In this document: in pieces, positions 12,607-24,552 of the stretch
Layout: the number at the start of each line of letters is the position of its first letter
Numbering within the stretch: position 1 is the stretch's first letter
NCBI RefSeq assembly: GCF_003597395.2
Contig: NC_133782.1
Span: 6,124,965-6,188,964, forward strand
DNA length: 64,000 nt
From: Chelonoidis abingdonii
Taxonomy: Eukaryota; Chordata; Testudines; Testudinidae
Direction of reading: 5' to 3'
Notes under the pieces: generated by a model
The model's database searches: none
Told to the model about the DNA's origin: nothing
The model's input: only the letters and a program-made list of their open reading frames with translations
Made by a program: the position numbers and the translations under genes

Positions 12607-13710
12607 AACGAGCAGTTGCCAAAGATAATTTTTCATGTGGACCTTTAGCCACAGCTGAGACTCCTGCAGGAGCTGGAAAAAGAGTGCTGTGCACCTTCCA
12701 GCCAACCCCGCCCCCTAAACTTCTGCACTACTGACCCAGTGGATGGGGCAGATGCATCGATGAAACAACATCTCGTGGAGTTAGTGTAACAGACCCGCAT
12801 GAGTCAGAGCATCCCGCAGAACAGACTTGCCTTAATTTTACAGAAAAATAATTTAACACTACTCAAAATGGCCACCTGGACATTAATCATAACATAAAAA
12901 AAACAGCCCTTTGTTGAGTGAGGCAAAATGGTGTTAGAGCTAGGTCCCTGATAGGCCAGGTTTGTTAAGTTTAAGGGAGGGAGAGCCTGCCTTCCCTGTC
13001 ACAGCGTCACCCAGAACTGGTCCTTGAAAGAAGCACCCAATTCTTTTTATCTTACTTGCTGAGCCCTGATTGGCTTCTGCCTGCTCCTAGTCCTTCTAGC
13101 TGCAGGAGGGCCAAGTCTCATTGATTCCACCGGCAGCTGACCCTGGGAGATCTCTGTAGATAATTCCTGGAGGTCCAAACTCACTTTTCCTCATCTCCAA
13201 AAGGACCACTTTGTAGAGAGGGATGTGCAAAGGTTGGGCAAGGCCTCTGGTAGGGGGCAGCAAATGCCGGCTACACCCCATCAAAGTCAGTTCTATGCCC
13301 AAGAGCTGAAAGGAAAGTTTATGAAAGGTCTGTGAAAGTCCTGGGGAGTTGTTCAGAAACAAACTCGGGGCCAAATTTTCAAAGGAGCGTGACCATTCGC
13401 TATCCCGCACTGCTCATGCAAGTGGTGTAACCCGCAGGGCTCCATAGGAATCTGTGTGCACAAAAGAGGTGGGTTTTGTGACATTTTGACCCTATACGTC
13501 TCATGTGTCTCCTTCCAAGGTGGTGTGAGTCTGCGGCTATGTTCTCTCCAGTTCGGAAGCCCCAGGAGTAAGTGCTCCATGCCCTCCCTTCTATCCGCCT
13601 CACTTAGTTGTACCGTTTGGTACTGTCCTTTCGTTATGTTTTAACAGTGAATGCAGCAGCATCCTTCCTACCTGACACCACTGATAATGTACCATTGCTT
13701 CTGTTTAAAG

Positions 13711-13740
13711 GAAAGAGCAGCAGCCTGAGCCATCACCCAG
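13711..13740 (+). CDS. KCNQ2: KCNQ2 30-nt cassette microexon (KEQQPEPSPS)
   Basis: It encodes K-E-Q-Q-P-E-P-S-P plus split residues, the counterpart of the human segment K-D-P-P-P-E-P-S-P-S. The acceptor is ctgtttaaag (ending at 13710) and the donor is gtctgt at 13741, a weak site that fits regulated inclusion. Its first G completes AG from the 69-nt exon to arginine, and its last AG becomes serine with the T of either the 54-nt or the 224-nt exon. It is a proline- and serine-rich insert in the linker before helix B. Position, length and phase all agree, so the call is firm despite the size. Confidence 0.88.
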
Positions 13741-14500
13741 GTCTGTATCACTGCCAACATGCCATTCCCATGCTTTACACATACGTGAGAGTGTGCGCAC
13801 TATGTCTGTCTGTAACCAACAAGGAGCTGAGCACCATTAAAACCAGCATAGTGGCTTGTATGTGCTTGTTCTGTGCTGTGGGACATGTCTCTGTGTGTCA
13901 TACATACATGTAATGCTGGGCCTTAAATCAGATTTTCCTTCTTCGCAGTATATCTTGACTATATTTTGTAGCTATGTGTATGGATAGTGTTTAAGGGGGT
14001 TGTGCTGGCAGCAGATGAAGTTTGAGGTGTGTCAAATTTGCCCTCAGAAATGTATTGTCACAGACTGATGTCTTCTGAGTTTTTGGCAAATGAGTGTCTA
14101 GGATACATGGGAAAAGGAGACTGTTTTATGCCTCTCTTTCTTCCGCCTGTTTCCAGAATCTGGGAGCTGAAATAACAATGTAGACCCAATTTTAACACTT
14201 TATGTTCTGTTCCCCTGCCACTGCATGTCCCATGACTGAAGCCCAAGCCTGGCTCTGCCTTTCTTTCAGCCCCTGTACCAGAAAACCAGAGCATGTTCAG
14301 CCAGACACCCTCAGAACTCTCCCAGGCCATGGAGTTTGGAGAAATGGAGCATTGCCTACGTCCACTGGCCCTCCATGCCATGCAATCACTTTGTACGTCA
14401 ACAGCTCCAAATACTTCCCAGCACTCCCCTGTTAACCCTTCTTGCCAGAACCCGTTGTGTGCAATAACTGATTATACTCTATGGACTCAATCCCATAGTC

Positions 14501-14847
14501 CAGGGGTCGGCAACCTCTGGCATGTGGCTCGCTAAGGTAAGCACCCTGGCAGGCCAGGCCGGGCCAGGCCGGGCCACTTTGTTTACCTGCTGCATCGTCA
14601 GGTTTGGCTGATCACATCTCCCACTGGCCACGATTCACCGTCCCAGGCCAATGGAGGCTGAGGGAAGCGGTGCGGGCGAGGGATGAGCTGGCACAGCTTC
14701 CCACCACCCCCATTGGCCTGGGACAGCGAACTGCGGCCAGTGGGAGCCGCAATTGGCCGAACCTGACGATGTGGCAGATAAACAAACTGGCCAGCCCACC
14801 AGGGTGCTTACCCTGGTGAGCCGCGTGCCAGAGATTGCCGACCCCTG
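14501..14847. mobile_element. hAT-type MITE with perfect 8-bp target duplication
   Basis: The 347-bp element begins CAGGGGTCGGCAACCTCTGG and ends, read on the - strand, CAGGGGTCGGCAATCTCTGG, so the termini are almost perfect inverted repeats. The host octamer ccatagtc is duplicated exactly at 14493-14500 and 14848-14855. An 8-bp duplication with CAGGGGTC-type ends is characteristic of hAT (Charlie-like) transposons. No transposase frame is present, so it was mobilised in trans. Arms facing each other include 'cactttgtttacctgctgca' on the left and a 'gcagataaacaaactggcc' counterpart on the right. Confidence 0.93.
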
Positions 14848-16139
14848 CCATAGTCTTTACTAATTGACTTCAGGTGGAGTTTTGCATGAATAAGGAAAGC
14901 TTCAAGATTTGGCCCAATATAATTAAAGAGCACAGGCATAATATTTTATACCTTTTTCAAACCATCACTGCAAGATACAGAGGATGCCATTAGTATGATT
15001 GGCAGCAGGTACTGGAACTGAGGAATCACCTAAAATAGGGTAGGCCTCTTTGGATCACAGATCTCTCTGCCTTAGAGTTCGCTGAATAATGTGTGCGACT
15101 GATGTTTTTGCATGCTAGCGGTCAACTAGAGCTGCTGGAATGTTTTAGCTTAAACAGATTTTCCAGTGAAAAACAGGCAAGGGGGAAATGCTGATGACAA
15201 TTTTTGAGACAAATGTTCCTCATTTTCCATCCAGCTCAACCTTGTTAATTGCTTTTCAGTATCCTACCAGTTCTACTTGGCAGTAATTTCAGGTTGAGTT
15301 TCAAACTGAATGTTTTTAACCTTCCGTCCCACTCAACTTAGTTTATGACCTAAATATATTAAGAAGGAAATACTGTTGGATCTAAACACTTCTTGCAGAT
15401 CACTAACATTTTAAATATAGCAAGACAGTTGTTTGACACCCAGAACTGTCTAAGGATGGTGTTCCTGTATCTAAGGGCTAGAAACAAGTTAACTTTTCCC
15501 TGGAACAAAATCCAGTAAAGGATATTTAAGTAGATAAGGTGCCAGCTAAGAGGATTAAGTGCCCAGCTTTACTGTTATTTCCACTTTATCTCCTTTCTGT
15601 CACTCATCTGAGCTTTTCTGTGCATGTAGGATCTCCAAAGTGCTCCATCCACAAGCTGCCAACTAAATCTAATCACCAACATCATGTTTTCACAAGTCAG
15701 ACCTTATTTTCTCGTGCTTTGAGGCCTAACCTTGTGCAGTGAGAAGGAATGTAACCTCCCGTCCTCCATTCCACTTCAAATATCATCAGCAAGGAAAACA
15801 ATACAGGAGTGCTTTCCTAGAAGAGACCAAGCGTGAAATCTTGGCCACAGTGCCAATGAGTCCAGTGGAGCCAGGATGTCATCCCAATAATCTGGCTAAT
15901 CTGGTCTCCTGTCTATGCTGGTGGCACATATTGTGTGCGTCAGAGGAAAAATTAAAATCCCCAAGCTGCACCTAGTTGGGCCATGCAGAAGAATCTCTGC
16001 GTGGTCTCAGCCAAGGTTCTGTTCAGACCCTGAAGTCTGAGGATTGATAGCCCTTTGTGATTTTATATTAGCCTGTGTAACTGTAACTGCAAATGCTATC
16101 CTCAATCAGAGAAGCATTTTTCTTTTAATCTCACTAACA

Positions 16140-16405
16140 TCCTGCAGCAGTAAGCTCCACAGGTTAATACACATGTTAAAATAGTATTTGTTAGTGGTTT
16201 TAATTTGTTCTCTTTTAATTGTATCCAGCACCCTTTTGTTCTTATGTTAGGGGAGAATGTAAATTGGAGTTGCATAACTGGCCTTTTCTTTCCTATTCAT
16301 TATTTTCTATAACTTCCTCACCTGTTTCCTTTCCAAACTAAGTTTTCATAGTCCTTATAATATTCCCCTCACGCTTCTAATCATTGTTGTTGCTCTTCTA
16401 AGACA
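16140..16405 (-). repeat. Decayed CR1/L3-like LINE relic, reversed
   Basis: Read on the + strand the piece contains 'agctccacaggttaatacac', then 'cacccttttgttcttatgtt', then 'tctaatcattgttgttgctc'. These occur in the order expected from the reverse complement of the CR1 3' coding region, the same region present in better condition at 24553-25508. It is too eroded to carry an open frame. Confidence 0.55.
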
Positions 16406-16795
16406 GTGGCTGCAGGGTGTGCTGTTGAGTTTTATAATAGCATTAATATTTTCCATATCGTTCTCAATAGCGTCCTTAGCGTAGCCAAACCTTTCCCCCC
16501 AATGTTTTGCTAGAGCAATAATCCTCCCTTCCACCCTCTGACACTGCTGCAGAACTGATGAAGGCACTTGACAAAGATCAGCACATCTTCCCGCTTGAGG
16601 GCTGAAATTGTCAGCACTCTCAGTGCCCATAAAGAAACTCTTTCCACTCAAATAGACAGTCTGGACTCTTTTGGGACAGACCCCAATACCCTTACATTGA
16701 GTAGCACCAGAAGATCTCATTGAAGCCAGAGTATACTCTGCAGGACCATGCCCCTAATTTCATATGCAGTGCATTTAAGCCCACAGGGATTCAAT

Positions 16796-16890
16796 TATTA
16801 ATGTATTTATTATTTGTATTATGATATAAGGGCTCCAATCATGCATCAGAGCCCCACTATGCTAGGGACTGTCCCGAACTGACAGTCAAG
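16796..16890 (-). repeat. SINE/L2-like 3' tail, reversed
   Basis: The text 'tttattatttgtattatgat' followed by 'gggctccaatcatgcatcag' and 'ccccactatgctagggactg' matches, in reverse, a widespread amniote retroposon tail that also occurs on the + strand near 59876 and 61770. The family name is uncertain. Confidence 0.55.
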
Positions 16891-19396
16891 GCCCCTTTAC
16901 ACATAATGCAGTTACACTATTTGGGGTTATCCTATTACTGTCTAGCACTCTAATATCTTTTTTTTAGTTACCAAGGAAGGTAGTTTATTTTGCCTTGGAT
17001 TTGAATTAGGCATCGCAGCTTGGAGATGGGTTTTGTCTTTGCCATTTCTCTGTTTTGTTTTACACTCAAACTTGTCTGCATTCATCCCGTGACCAAGCAC
17101 TGTGAAGTTGTTTGCTGATCAGCTATTAAGAAACATAAGCTCATTTCTCTGTGACCTGCAGTGCAGATTGTGATAGGCACAAACCATGTTGGTATTTGGC
17201 TACATTTTTTTTTTTTAACTCCTCATACAATCTGCTCTGTCGCAAAGTGCTTTGGGTGCTGTCTGTCCATCTGCATCGCAATTTGCTTATGCCAGGGGTG
17301 GGGGAGCAGAGCTCTTCATGTCCTGATGGCTGACCTCCACAGGCTGGCTAGCTATGATCACTCCCTCTAAAAGCGCACACGTCTCTTCTGTCTCACTCGG
17401 TGTAGAGATGGAAGTTTGGCCAGCCAGCTACCCTGTCTGATAACCTCAGGGGAAGCCAAAGGGACGTGGTGTGACTTTCTCACTACTCCTACTAAGCAAG
17501 GCTTACCATTCAGAGAGGGTAATAGGATGTGATTATTCACGTACTAATCAGGCTGCAAATTCAGTGTGGCAAGTTGTCTCTGCTTATTTTGTCTTCTGAC
17601 CAAAGTATTAAGGGGCACATGTATGGCTTAGCTAGGGCTGTGGAGATTTCTATGTGAAATATATGTCAGATGTTCTTTAAAAATGGTTTGTTGAACATCT
17701 ATAAACATATGTGATGAGATTTATGCCCTTTTGTATTTTTCAGGACAGGATCAGGCAAACTGAAAAAAAAAGTCAGAGTGCAAAGAAACAATTCTAGGGA
17801 ACTGTAGAGTTAGAAGAAGCAGATTACATGCTCCAGCATGAGTTAGGGTCACCTGTGATTGTATAAATAACCCTAGCAACCAGTTTAAAAGGTCTCCGTC
17901 AAGCTGTAGATTGTGGTTGTCCATTCCACTTCCATTGAAATCAGAGAGAGTTTTACCATTAACTTGAATGGGTGCAGGATTGGGTCCCTCTGCAATATAT
18001 TTATTTTAAAAAAATATATATGTGTATATATCGCTATATAATATTAGACTGATATTGATATTAAAACTGGTGTCAGATATTCATGCTGTGACTGTGTGTA
18101 ATCTGGGAATAATCAGTGGCCATAATGGGGGCTGATTATTTGAAAAGAAGGGACTGCTACTTTCTTTAGAGACAGAAAAGGAGATTAAGAACCCAAGTAA
18201 CCAATGTGTCTCTCCAAATCTGTGCATGCTGAATATTCTCTGTCTATGATGTTATCTGCAGAGCCCAGCAGTATGGCTATCCGGGTAGCTAACCTGTCAC
18301 TTGGGCTCTATGTGGGTGCAGGGTCTGTCTGCACTGAACTTGTTGCAGAGGCCTTCCAAGTCCTAAAGAAAGAGAGGGTGGATTCCGTTTGAACTTGCCC
18401 TAGCTGCTACAGAGCAGAAAGAATTTTGCAAATTCCTTCTGTTACTAAACACAAGCTCCTCAGGCTGCCAAGTTCAAATTTAAGAAAACGGGGGGGGGGA
18501 GGAGCCAAATAGGGTCCCCCCCTTCTGAAATTTAAATATATTTGCAAAGTTGTCTAGTAATGCTTGAGCACAGCTGTCAGTGGGCTACCTCGTACTCTTT
18601 TTGCAAAGAGAAGCCAGCTCCGTGTCAAGGGACCCCTATATTGGTGAATGGGTAACAGTATGCGAGTCCCTGAGCACAGAAAAGAGTGTGATTCAGGTCA
18701 GATTCATGGGAACTTCATTGATTCATTAACAAGTCCATAACTGCCTCCCTCCCACACACAGTTTTTTTGGTCTGGATTTGCAAGTGATACGAAAAATGGA
18801 TTTTGTGAATTTTGAAATTCCAATTCCTTAGCCTGGAAGGATTAGCCACATTCCACTGATGTGGGTTTTTAACACCTCATTTCACATAGCACTGTGGCAA
18901 GCAGAGAAGGAGCAATTCATTAATCACTAAATACTTGGAAGAAGAGAAATAAACCCCTTGAATGGCTTTGGAGGAAAGTTTTTATCCTAGGACATTAACG
19001 TGGACTCCACATGCTTGGGGAACTGAAAAACCAGCAATTAAATTTATTTACAAGAAATTAAGGAGGGACTACTTTTTTTCCAAGCAGGTAGTAGGCTCTA
19101 TCTGCCAGACTCATTTTTTTTAGTAAAGTCAACAGTTGGTGAAGTAATGCAACCAACTAAGTGCAGAAGGGGTCATTCCTAATAGCGAGTCATTCCTAAT
19201 TTACTACAGAGCAATTCCTTTCATGACTCTCACTGCAACAAATAAAACCCTTTTTTTTATTAAATGGCCAGATTTTAATATCCCATCACAAACTCAGCCA
19301 TCAAAACAGCCTGCCTTTTAAAGTAGAAACGATCATCAAAGTTTCCTGTTTGGCATTTGCTTCCAGGTCTAATCTTTACTCTCCCCTCATTTCCAG

Positions 19397-19450
19397 TAAA
19401 AGCAAACCATGCAGAGAGTCACTATGTGGATGCTGCTCAGGAAACTCTAG
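19397..19450 (+). CDS. KCNQ2: KCNQ2 54-nt cysteine-rich cassette exon
   Basis: It encodes (S)-K-S-K-P-C-R-E-S-L-C-G-C-C-S-G-N-S, clearly the counterpart of the 18-residue insert K-G-S-P-C-R-G-P-L-C-G-C-C-P-G-R-S that separates the 872- and 854-residue human isoforms, as I recall them. The acceptor is tcatttccag and the donor gtacca at 19451. It is 54 nt long with phase-2 junctions, so inclusion or skipping keeps frame. Four cysteines (C-x5-C-x-C-C) are kept while the neighbouring residues have changed. The function of the insert is not known to me; it sits in the linker just before helix B. Confidence 0.9.
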
Positions 19451-22183
19451 GTACCACGGGAAATGCGTCGCACGGAACTAATCTAAAGCTGCACGGCTCA
19501 TTCTCTCTCTACCCTGCTACCACCCGTTCTGATCACTTCCCTGCTTAATAGAGGTACTAGATGAGTAAAACAAATTGAAGAGCCTCCCCATGTCCTTCTC
19601 CGAAATCAAAGGCTTTCTCGTTTTCCAATAATGCGGCACACAAGAATCAACAGAAGCTGGGGAAATGTGTAATGCTGACACTGGATATGGGCTAGCAAGC
19701 CAGAGACTGGTAGCCATGAAGGAGGCCAAGAACTGAGCTTAAAATAATGCTGGAAAATAAAGCATTAAAAAAAAAGATGCATCATCTCTCTACCCCACCC
19801 TAAGCTACAGGGAACCCTTCCACAGTTAATTGTATATTATAAAGCAATACAAATTTAGTAACAGAAAAATCACCAGCTCTCCACCTCCACCAAACATTGT
19901 TCCTTTGGCTCTCTGAATCCCTATGAATGGGCCTTTCCTAATCTTGTGACATTTGGAAGCATGGCTTGCCTATCTAGCACCTCTACTACGCAGCTAGAGA
20001 AGGACTAATCTTCAACCTATTATAATCGACATAGGAGATATATTGTCTCTCCTATTGTGGGCATATCTCCTATTTGCATTAAAAGTGATCCTGCATATAG
20101 GTCGAGTGGGGAATAAATAGATAGACTTTAGAGTCTGATACACACAGCGTCTTTTATCAAGTTGACAACTTGACTGCTAACCATCTTCAAAGACTTCTCC
20201 CACACTTGTGTTCCTTGACACACTTGTCTGAGGATCCTAAGAAATTTCCAGTGTCCTTTTTCTTTTCTTGACATATAAATATGTCCATTATTCTCCTGTT
20301 CACATTAGATTCAACTGCCCCCCTCCTCAACACTGAATTTATAGGCAGCCAACAAGTGCCTTGAACAACTAATCCCCAGCATTTGCGTGCTTTGAATAGT
20401 GACAGTGAATTCCCATGTATTTCTTGCAGTGAGTGCAGGATCACAAGCACAGGGGCAGCAGGGAGCTGAGTGATGCAGCATGCTTGTGACATGGGATTTA
20501 TGCATGCTCTTTTTGGAATCCATTTTAATTCTCAAAATCACAAGTACTTGTCTCTTTGTTAGAAAGCAGCTAAAGTAGAGTTTTAAAGAAATCTCTCTGG
20601 TTTTCTCAATGAATTATTCCACCCTGTATATTTTTTTCCTTTATTGCTATTGTTTATATAGATATAAAAATATAGATATAGATACAGATATACCTGCCAT
20701 GAATGGATAGCTTCTAGTTTATCTGGGAATATTTTTATATACCAAAAGCTCAGAATCAGAGGTAAATTCCATGTCTGAATGGGTGTCAAAGGGGAAGGTT
20801 CACAGAAACCAATTCGCCATAGTGAGATACTTCTGTAGCTAAATGAATACCAAGAATCTTCATATGGTCTCCCACTGTATGTTCTGGCCATGCTATGGCT
20901 CCCCTGAAGTTTATATTAGGAACGTCTGACTTAAATATCATTGGCGCATGGTCAGTTACATAAAGATTACTTAAATAGCTCACAAAAAGTCTGCTTCATA
21001 TTAGAGATATTATTAATATATTTCTTCATTCTGAACTTTTAAATTTTATCTTATCTTCAGTGTTCCCATCTACCAGTGCAGACTTTTCTATCCTCGGAGG
21101 TGTATACGTCTAGCTGGTGAAGGCTCCTCCTCGTAAGCATTGATGGTGTCAGCTGTTTAATTTTAGGGCTCTTTTTGGCAGATATTAATAATATTAATAA
21201 CACTTCTTTCTCGCCTGTCATTACACAATATCACCTCCTGGAAAACTGGAAACTCTGATCTTCACTTGTTTGTCTTCTGACATTGGTGTCAGTGGCCAAG
21301 TGAATTTGTATGACTTCCTAGGGATGGATACTTTCTTATATGCAAAGGCAGTGTAAATCGCTGTTCACCCTTGGTTTCTTCAGAAGAAATCTAACTCCTT
21401 CCTTCCTGCGTGGCTTTTTCTGTTATTTCCCGCTTCTTGACTTCTGTTGGAGGAGGAAAAGAACCAATTCATTAACTAAGGATCCTTCCAAATCTATACA
21501 AGATCTCAAGAGGGAGTCTCTAAGAATTGGGGATGTAGAGCCATAAAGGAATCTTGGCCTTTGGTATAGCTGGATCTCTTTTATTATTTGCATCAACCAC
21601 TGATGCCATATTTTGTTTTGTAGAAGGGAAAGACATGTTTGGAGTCTACCCTGACAGAGTGGAGCAAGAAAGATGTTCTTACCAATCTCAGGAGAAAATG
21701 ATGTGTGGACTGATAATGGACAAGGGGTGTTTGCAGAAGAATGGGGTAGCATGGGGGGATGCCTGAAATGGAATGTAGTTTAGGTGATTCTGGTTGAATA
21801 AAGAATAGGCGAGATTTGCTGATGTGCTCTGCAGGCTTAGCACTGTTCCAGCAATGCAAAACAAGCACAAACCTGGCTTAATTGGCAAAGAGCAGAGGGT
21901 GTCAGGACTTTCTAGAAGATTCTCACTCATGCAGTAGTGCATTCTAGAATGTTCTCCCATAATACTAGTTCTAACTGCCGAAAAAAACACAGGGGACAAA
22001 AGCTGTGTGCTAGAAACAGCCAAGGCGGAGAACAGTGGAAGAAGTCAGCAATATTTAAAAAATACCTAACCACAGGGTTAAATAGGTTTCCTGATTCACT
22101 ACAAGAGCCAGATGCATTTCTAAAGTGTTTCTTTTCTGGCTTCCCTGCTCCATCTGGTCTCAAGGGCGTAGGTAGCATTGTAA

Positions 22184-22305
22184 TGACTCTCAGTGGGATT
22201 TTAGCTCCTAAGTGCCTAAATCCCTTTTGAAAATGAGATCTAGGCTCCTAAATCAGTGAGGCCTTCTGGCACTGAGCGCAGCAATGCCTAAATACCTTCA
22301 CATAT
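22184..22305. repeat. Interspersed repeat, 'cctaagtgcctaaat' family
   Basis: It contains 'agctcctaagtgcctaaatc' and 'ttttgaaaatgagatctagg' followed by 'gctcctaaatcagtgaggcc'. Related text occurs near 38410-38520, 41534-41706 and 56728-56860. The halves look like inverted arms, suggesting a MITE-like origin. Boundaries are approximate. Confidence 0.5.
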
Positions 22306-22858
22306 TTGGGCATCAGGCACCAATGCAGCTCGAGCATTTTCAGTTATTTCAAACTCAGCGCTGTAGGTATGAAGATAGTCCCCCCAGTACGAGCATTGCT
22401 GCCCGCTCAGCATACCTAACCTAACTTTGATCTCCCACCACATTCTAAATGGAATTTTTACTCTGAGCCCTGCTTTCTCCTCTGTTCCCTGGGCTATATT
22501 CACCCCTGCTCTAACTCTGTGGAAGCCCGTGGAGATACACCAGGCATGATTTTTTGTCCTCTTTTGAATTCTAAGCCAGCCAGAGCAAGCATTGTATACC
22601 CACATTCACACCAGAAACCTGGTGGTCAAAAATGGCTATTATTTCAATCTGAGCTGTTCTGCCTACCTTTAACAAACTGGTCTGACAGGCCGTGAACTCG
22701 GCACAAACTGTGGATTGAACAACAGCCCCATTTCCAACAGGAAATAATGTTCCTCTCTCTCTCTGTCTCCCTCTGTCTCCTGGAAATATTTTTCAGTAGA
22801 ACAAATATTACTGCCAGCTGGGTTCGTATGTAAATGACTGTTTAGTCCAGGATGGTAT

Positions 22859-22966
22859 TGGAGAGATGAGGCGAGTGAGCTGTCTTTTTTTGGACCAACT
22901 TCTGTGTCTCTCTCACCCAACAGAAGTTGGTCCAATAAAAGATATCACCTCACCCATCTTGTCTTG
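22859..22966. repeat. Inverted duplication with 16-bp perfect core stem
   Basis: TTGGACCAACTTCTGT at 22890-22905 is the exact reverse complement of ACAGAAGTTGGTCCAA at 22920-22935, with a 14-base loop. Similarity continues outward with mismatches to give arms of roughly 46 bases. The right half resembles a dispersed amniote repeat (about 22920-23010). The palindrome looks like a head-to-head duplication of its end. Confidence 0.8.
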
Positions 22967-23629
22967 CAAATATCCTGGAACCAACATGGCTGCAACACCA
23001 CTGCCTACTGGTTGGTATTGATCAGTCTGGCTAGTATTTTGCTATATGCAGGCAAAAGGAGAAAATGAAGCAGCTGGACGAATGTAATTTCAAATACATG
23101 ACAAAGCCCAGTAGGTCATCATTGTTATTGATCCAAAATTACAGTGAATGCAGGGAATCCTCAAGGAGTAAGGAATGCAAAACCGGAACATCAGGAGATT
23201 GCTAAGGCTATGAAATGAACCCACAAAACCCAGGAGATTTCCAACAAGAACTTAAACCATCAATATCCGTAAACACAATGTGTGTCAGCCAACTGTTCTG
23301 TGTTATGTATGTACACAGAGGGTTAGTTCTTAACCACTTTTCTGGTGAATGTTGTAACCATCACATGCCAACCCAAAGCCCGCTGAAGTCAGTGGGAGTC
23401 TTTCCATTAGCTTCACTGGAATTTGGATTGGACCCCTACATGTGCTAGTCAAGAATGGACTTTCATTTATCGGAGTAGATGGTTGTTAGGAATCTGCCTT
23501 AGAAAGCAAAAGCACGTTTCGGTAGCAGAGAAAAGGTAAATTATACATTTCCACCCTTCACTGGATTCAGGTTAAATGCTGAGCAAATTCTCATTTAAGT
23601 CTGTGCAGTAATGCTATAGGGTTCTTTTC

Positions 23630-23668
23630 TTAATAATAATAATTATTATTATTAATAATTAATAAATA
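23630..23668. repeat. (TAA/ATT)n microsatellite, palindromic
   Basis: TAATAATAATAA runs into TTATTATTATTAATAATTAA, so the tract is both a trinucleotide repeat and self-complementary. Confidence 0.85.
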
Positions 23669-24234
23669 GGCTTTAAACAAATATTAACCAAGAGTAGCTA
23701 CCTTATTCTGATACAGGAACCAACCAGACCATCTGATTCTATTATTATTTCCCATAGATTTTGGTACAGGCTACAAAACCTTGTGATTCGCTTTATCCTC
23801 CCTTCCCCTTAGAACAGGCAGAACGAATGTCCCATTCTCCCTCAGTTCATGCAAGTGTCAGTTACAAGCCTCCTTCCTTGCAGTTGTGTGTGTCGAGATA
23901 ACCATTCCCTTCCCCCTTCCGCTCAGCGCACGTACTGTACTACTGAATAATGTCCATCTACCATCTGCGTGGTTGGCATCTGAGTATCAATTCTCTGACG
24001 CACTGTACCTCACCTTGCATGATGTTCTGCTTGGATGAGGACATGATCTTAGATTAGCTGAAAGCATTTGCTTTTCTTTTGCATTCTTCCCTCCCCAGCT
24101 CTGGCCACCTCTCAACTGCATTTTCTGCTGCAGGGCCTGTGTCTGCATGCAGATTCTAGTCAGCTTTTACATTGAAAAAAATGCATGGCAGAAGGAAAAC
24201 CGTAATGGATACCAATGTTGTCTTTATTGTTAAT

Positions 24235-24254
24235 GTTTGTTTGTTTGTTTGTTT
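24235..24254. repeat. (TTTG)n microsatellite
   Basis: About five TTTG units within the intron. Confidence 0.85.
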
Positions 24255-24552
24255 AACACAAAGGAATGTTGGAGGCATTCCAAATATCGAGAGTTTGAGT
24301 ACTCAGGGATCAGACCTGAATGGATTTTAAATGTTCCTCAGATTCATAAGTGATATTTTTAATGAGTAAAATATTGCACCTTATGATGTCCTAATATGAA
24401 ATTCCTCTCTCTCATGTTCTGTAGGAAATTCAGTACTTTTTGATTTGCCATCCTTAGTTCATGGAATCTTTTGCAACATATTTACTTGGGAAATGGGTTT
24501 GGGGCAACCAGAATAAGGGCCCAGCTTTATTCAGTGATGGATAATTAAGTCC

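Larger units (their letters stand above)
13741..19396 (+). other. KCNQ2: KCNQ2 intron
   Basis: This GT-AG intron of 5,656 bases holds a hAT element with intact boundaries (14501-14847), an eroded CR1/L3-like relic (about 16140-16405), a SINE- or L2-like tail (about 16796-16890) and an AT-rich stretch near 18000-18060. The acceptor tcatttccag ends at 19396. Confidence 0.85.

Noticed and set aside
16355..16720. 121-codon frame on -
   Set aside because: It partly overlaps a decayed CR1/L3-like relic and has no conserved motif; not a gene.
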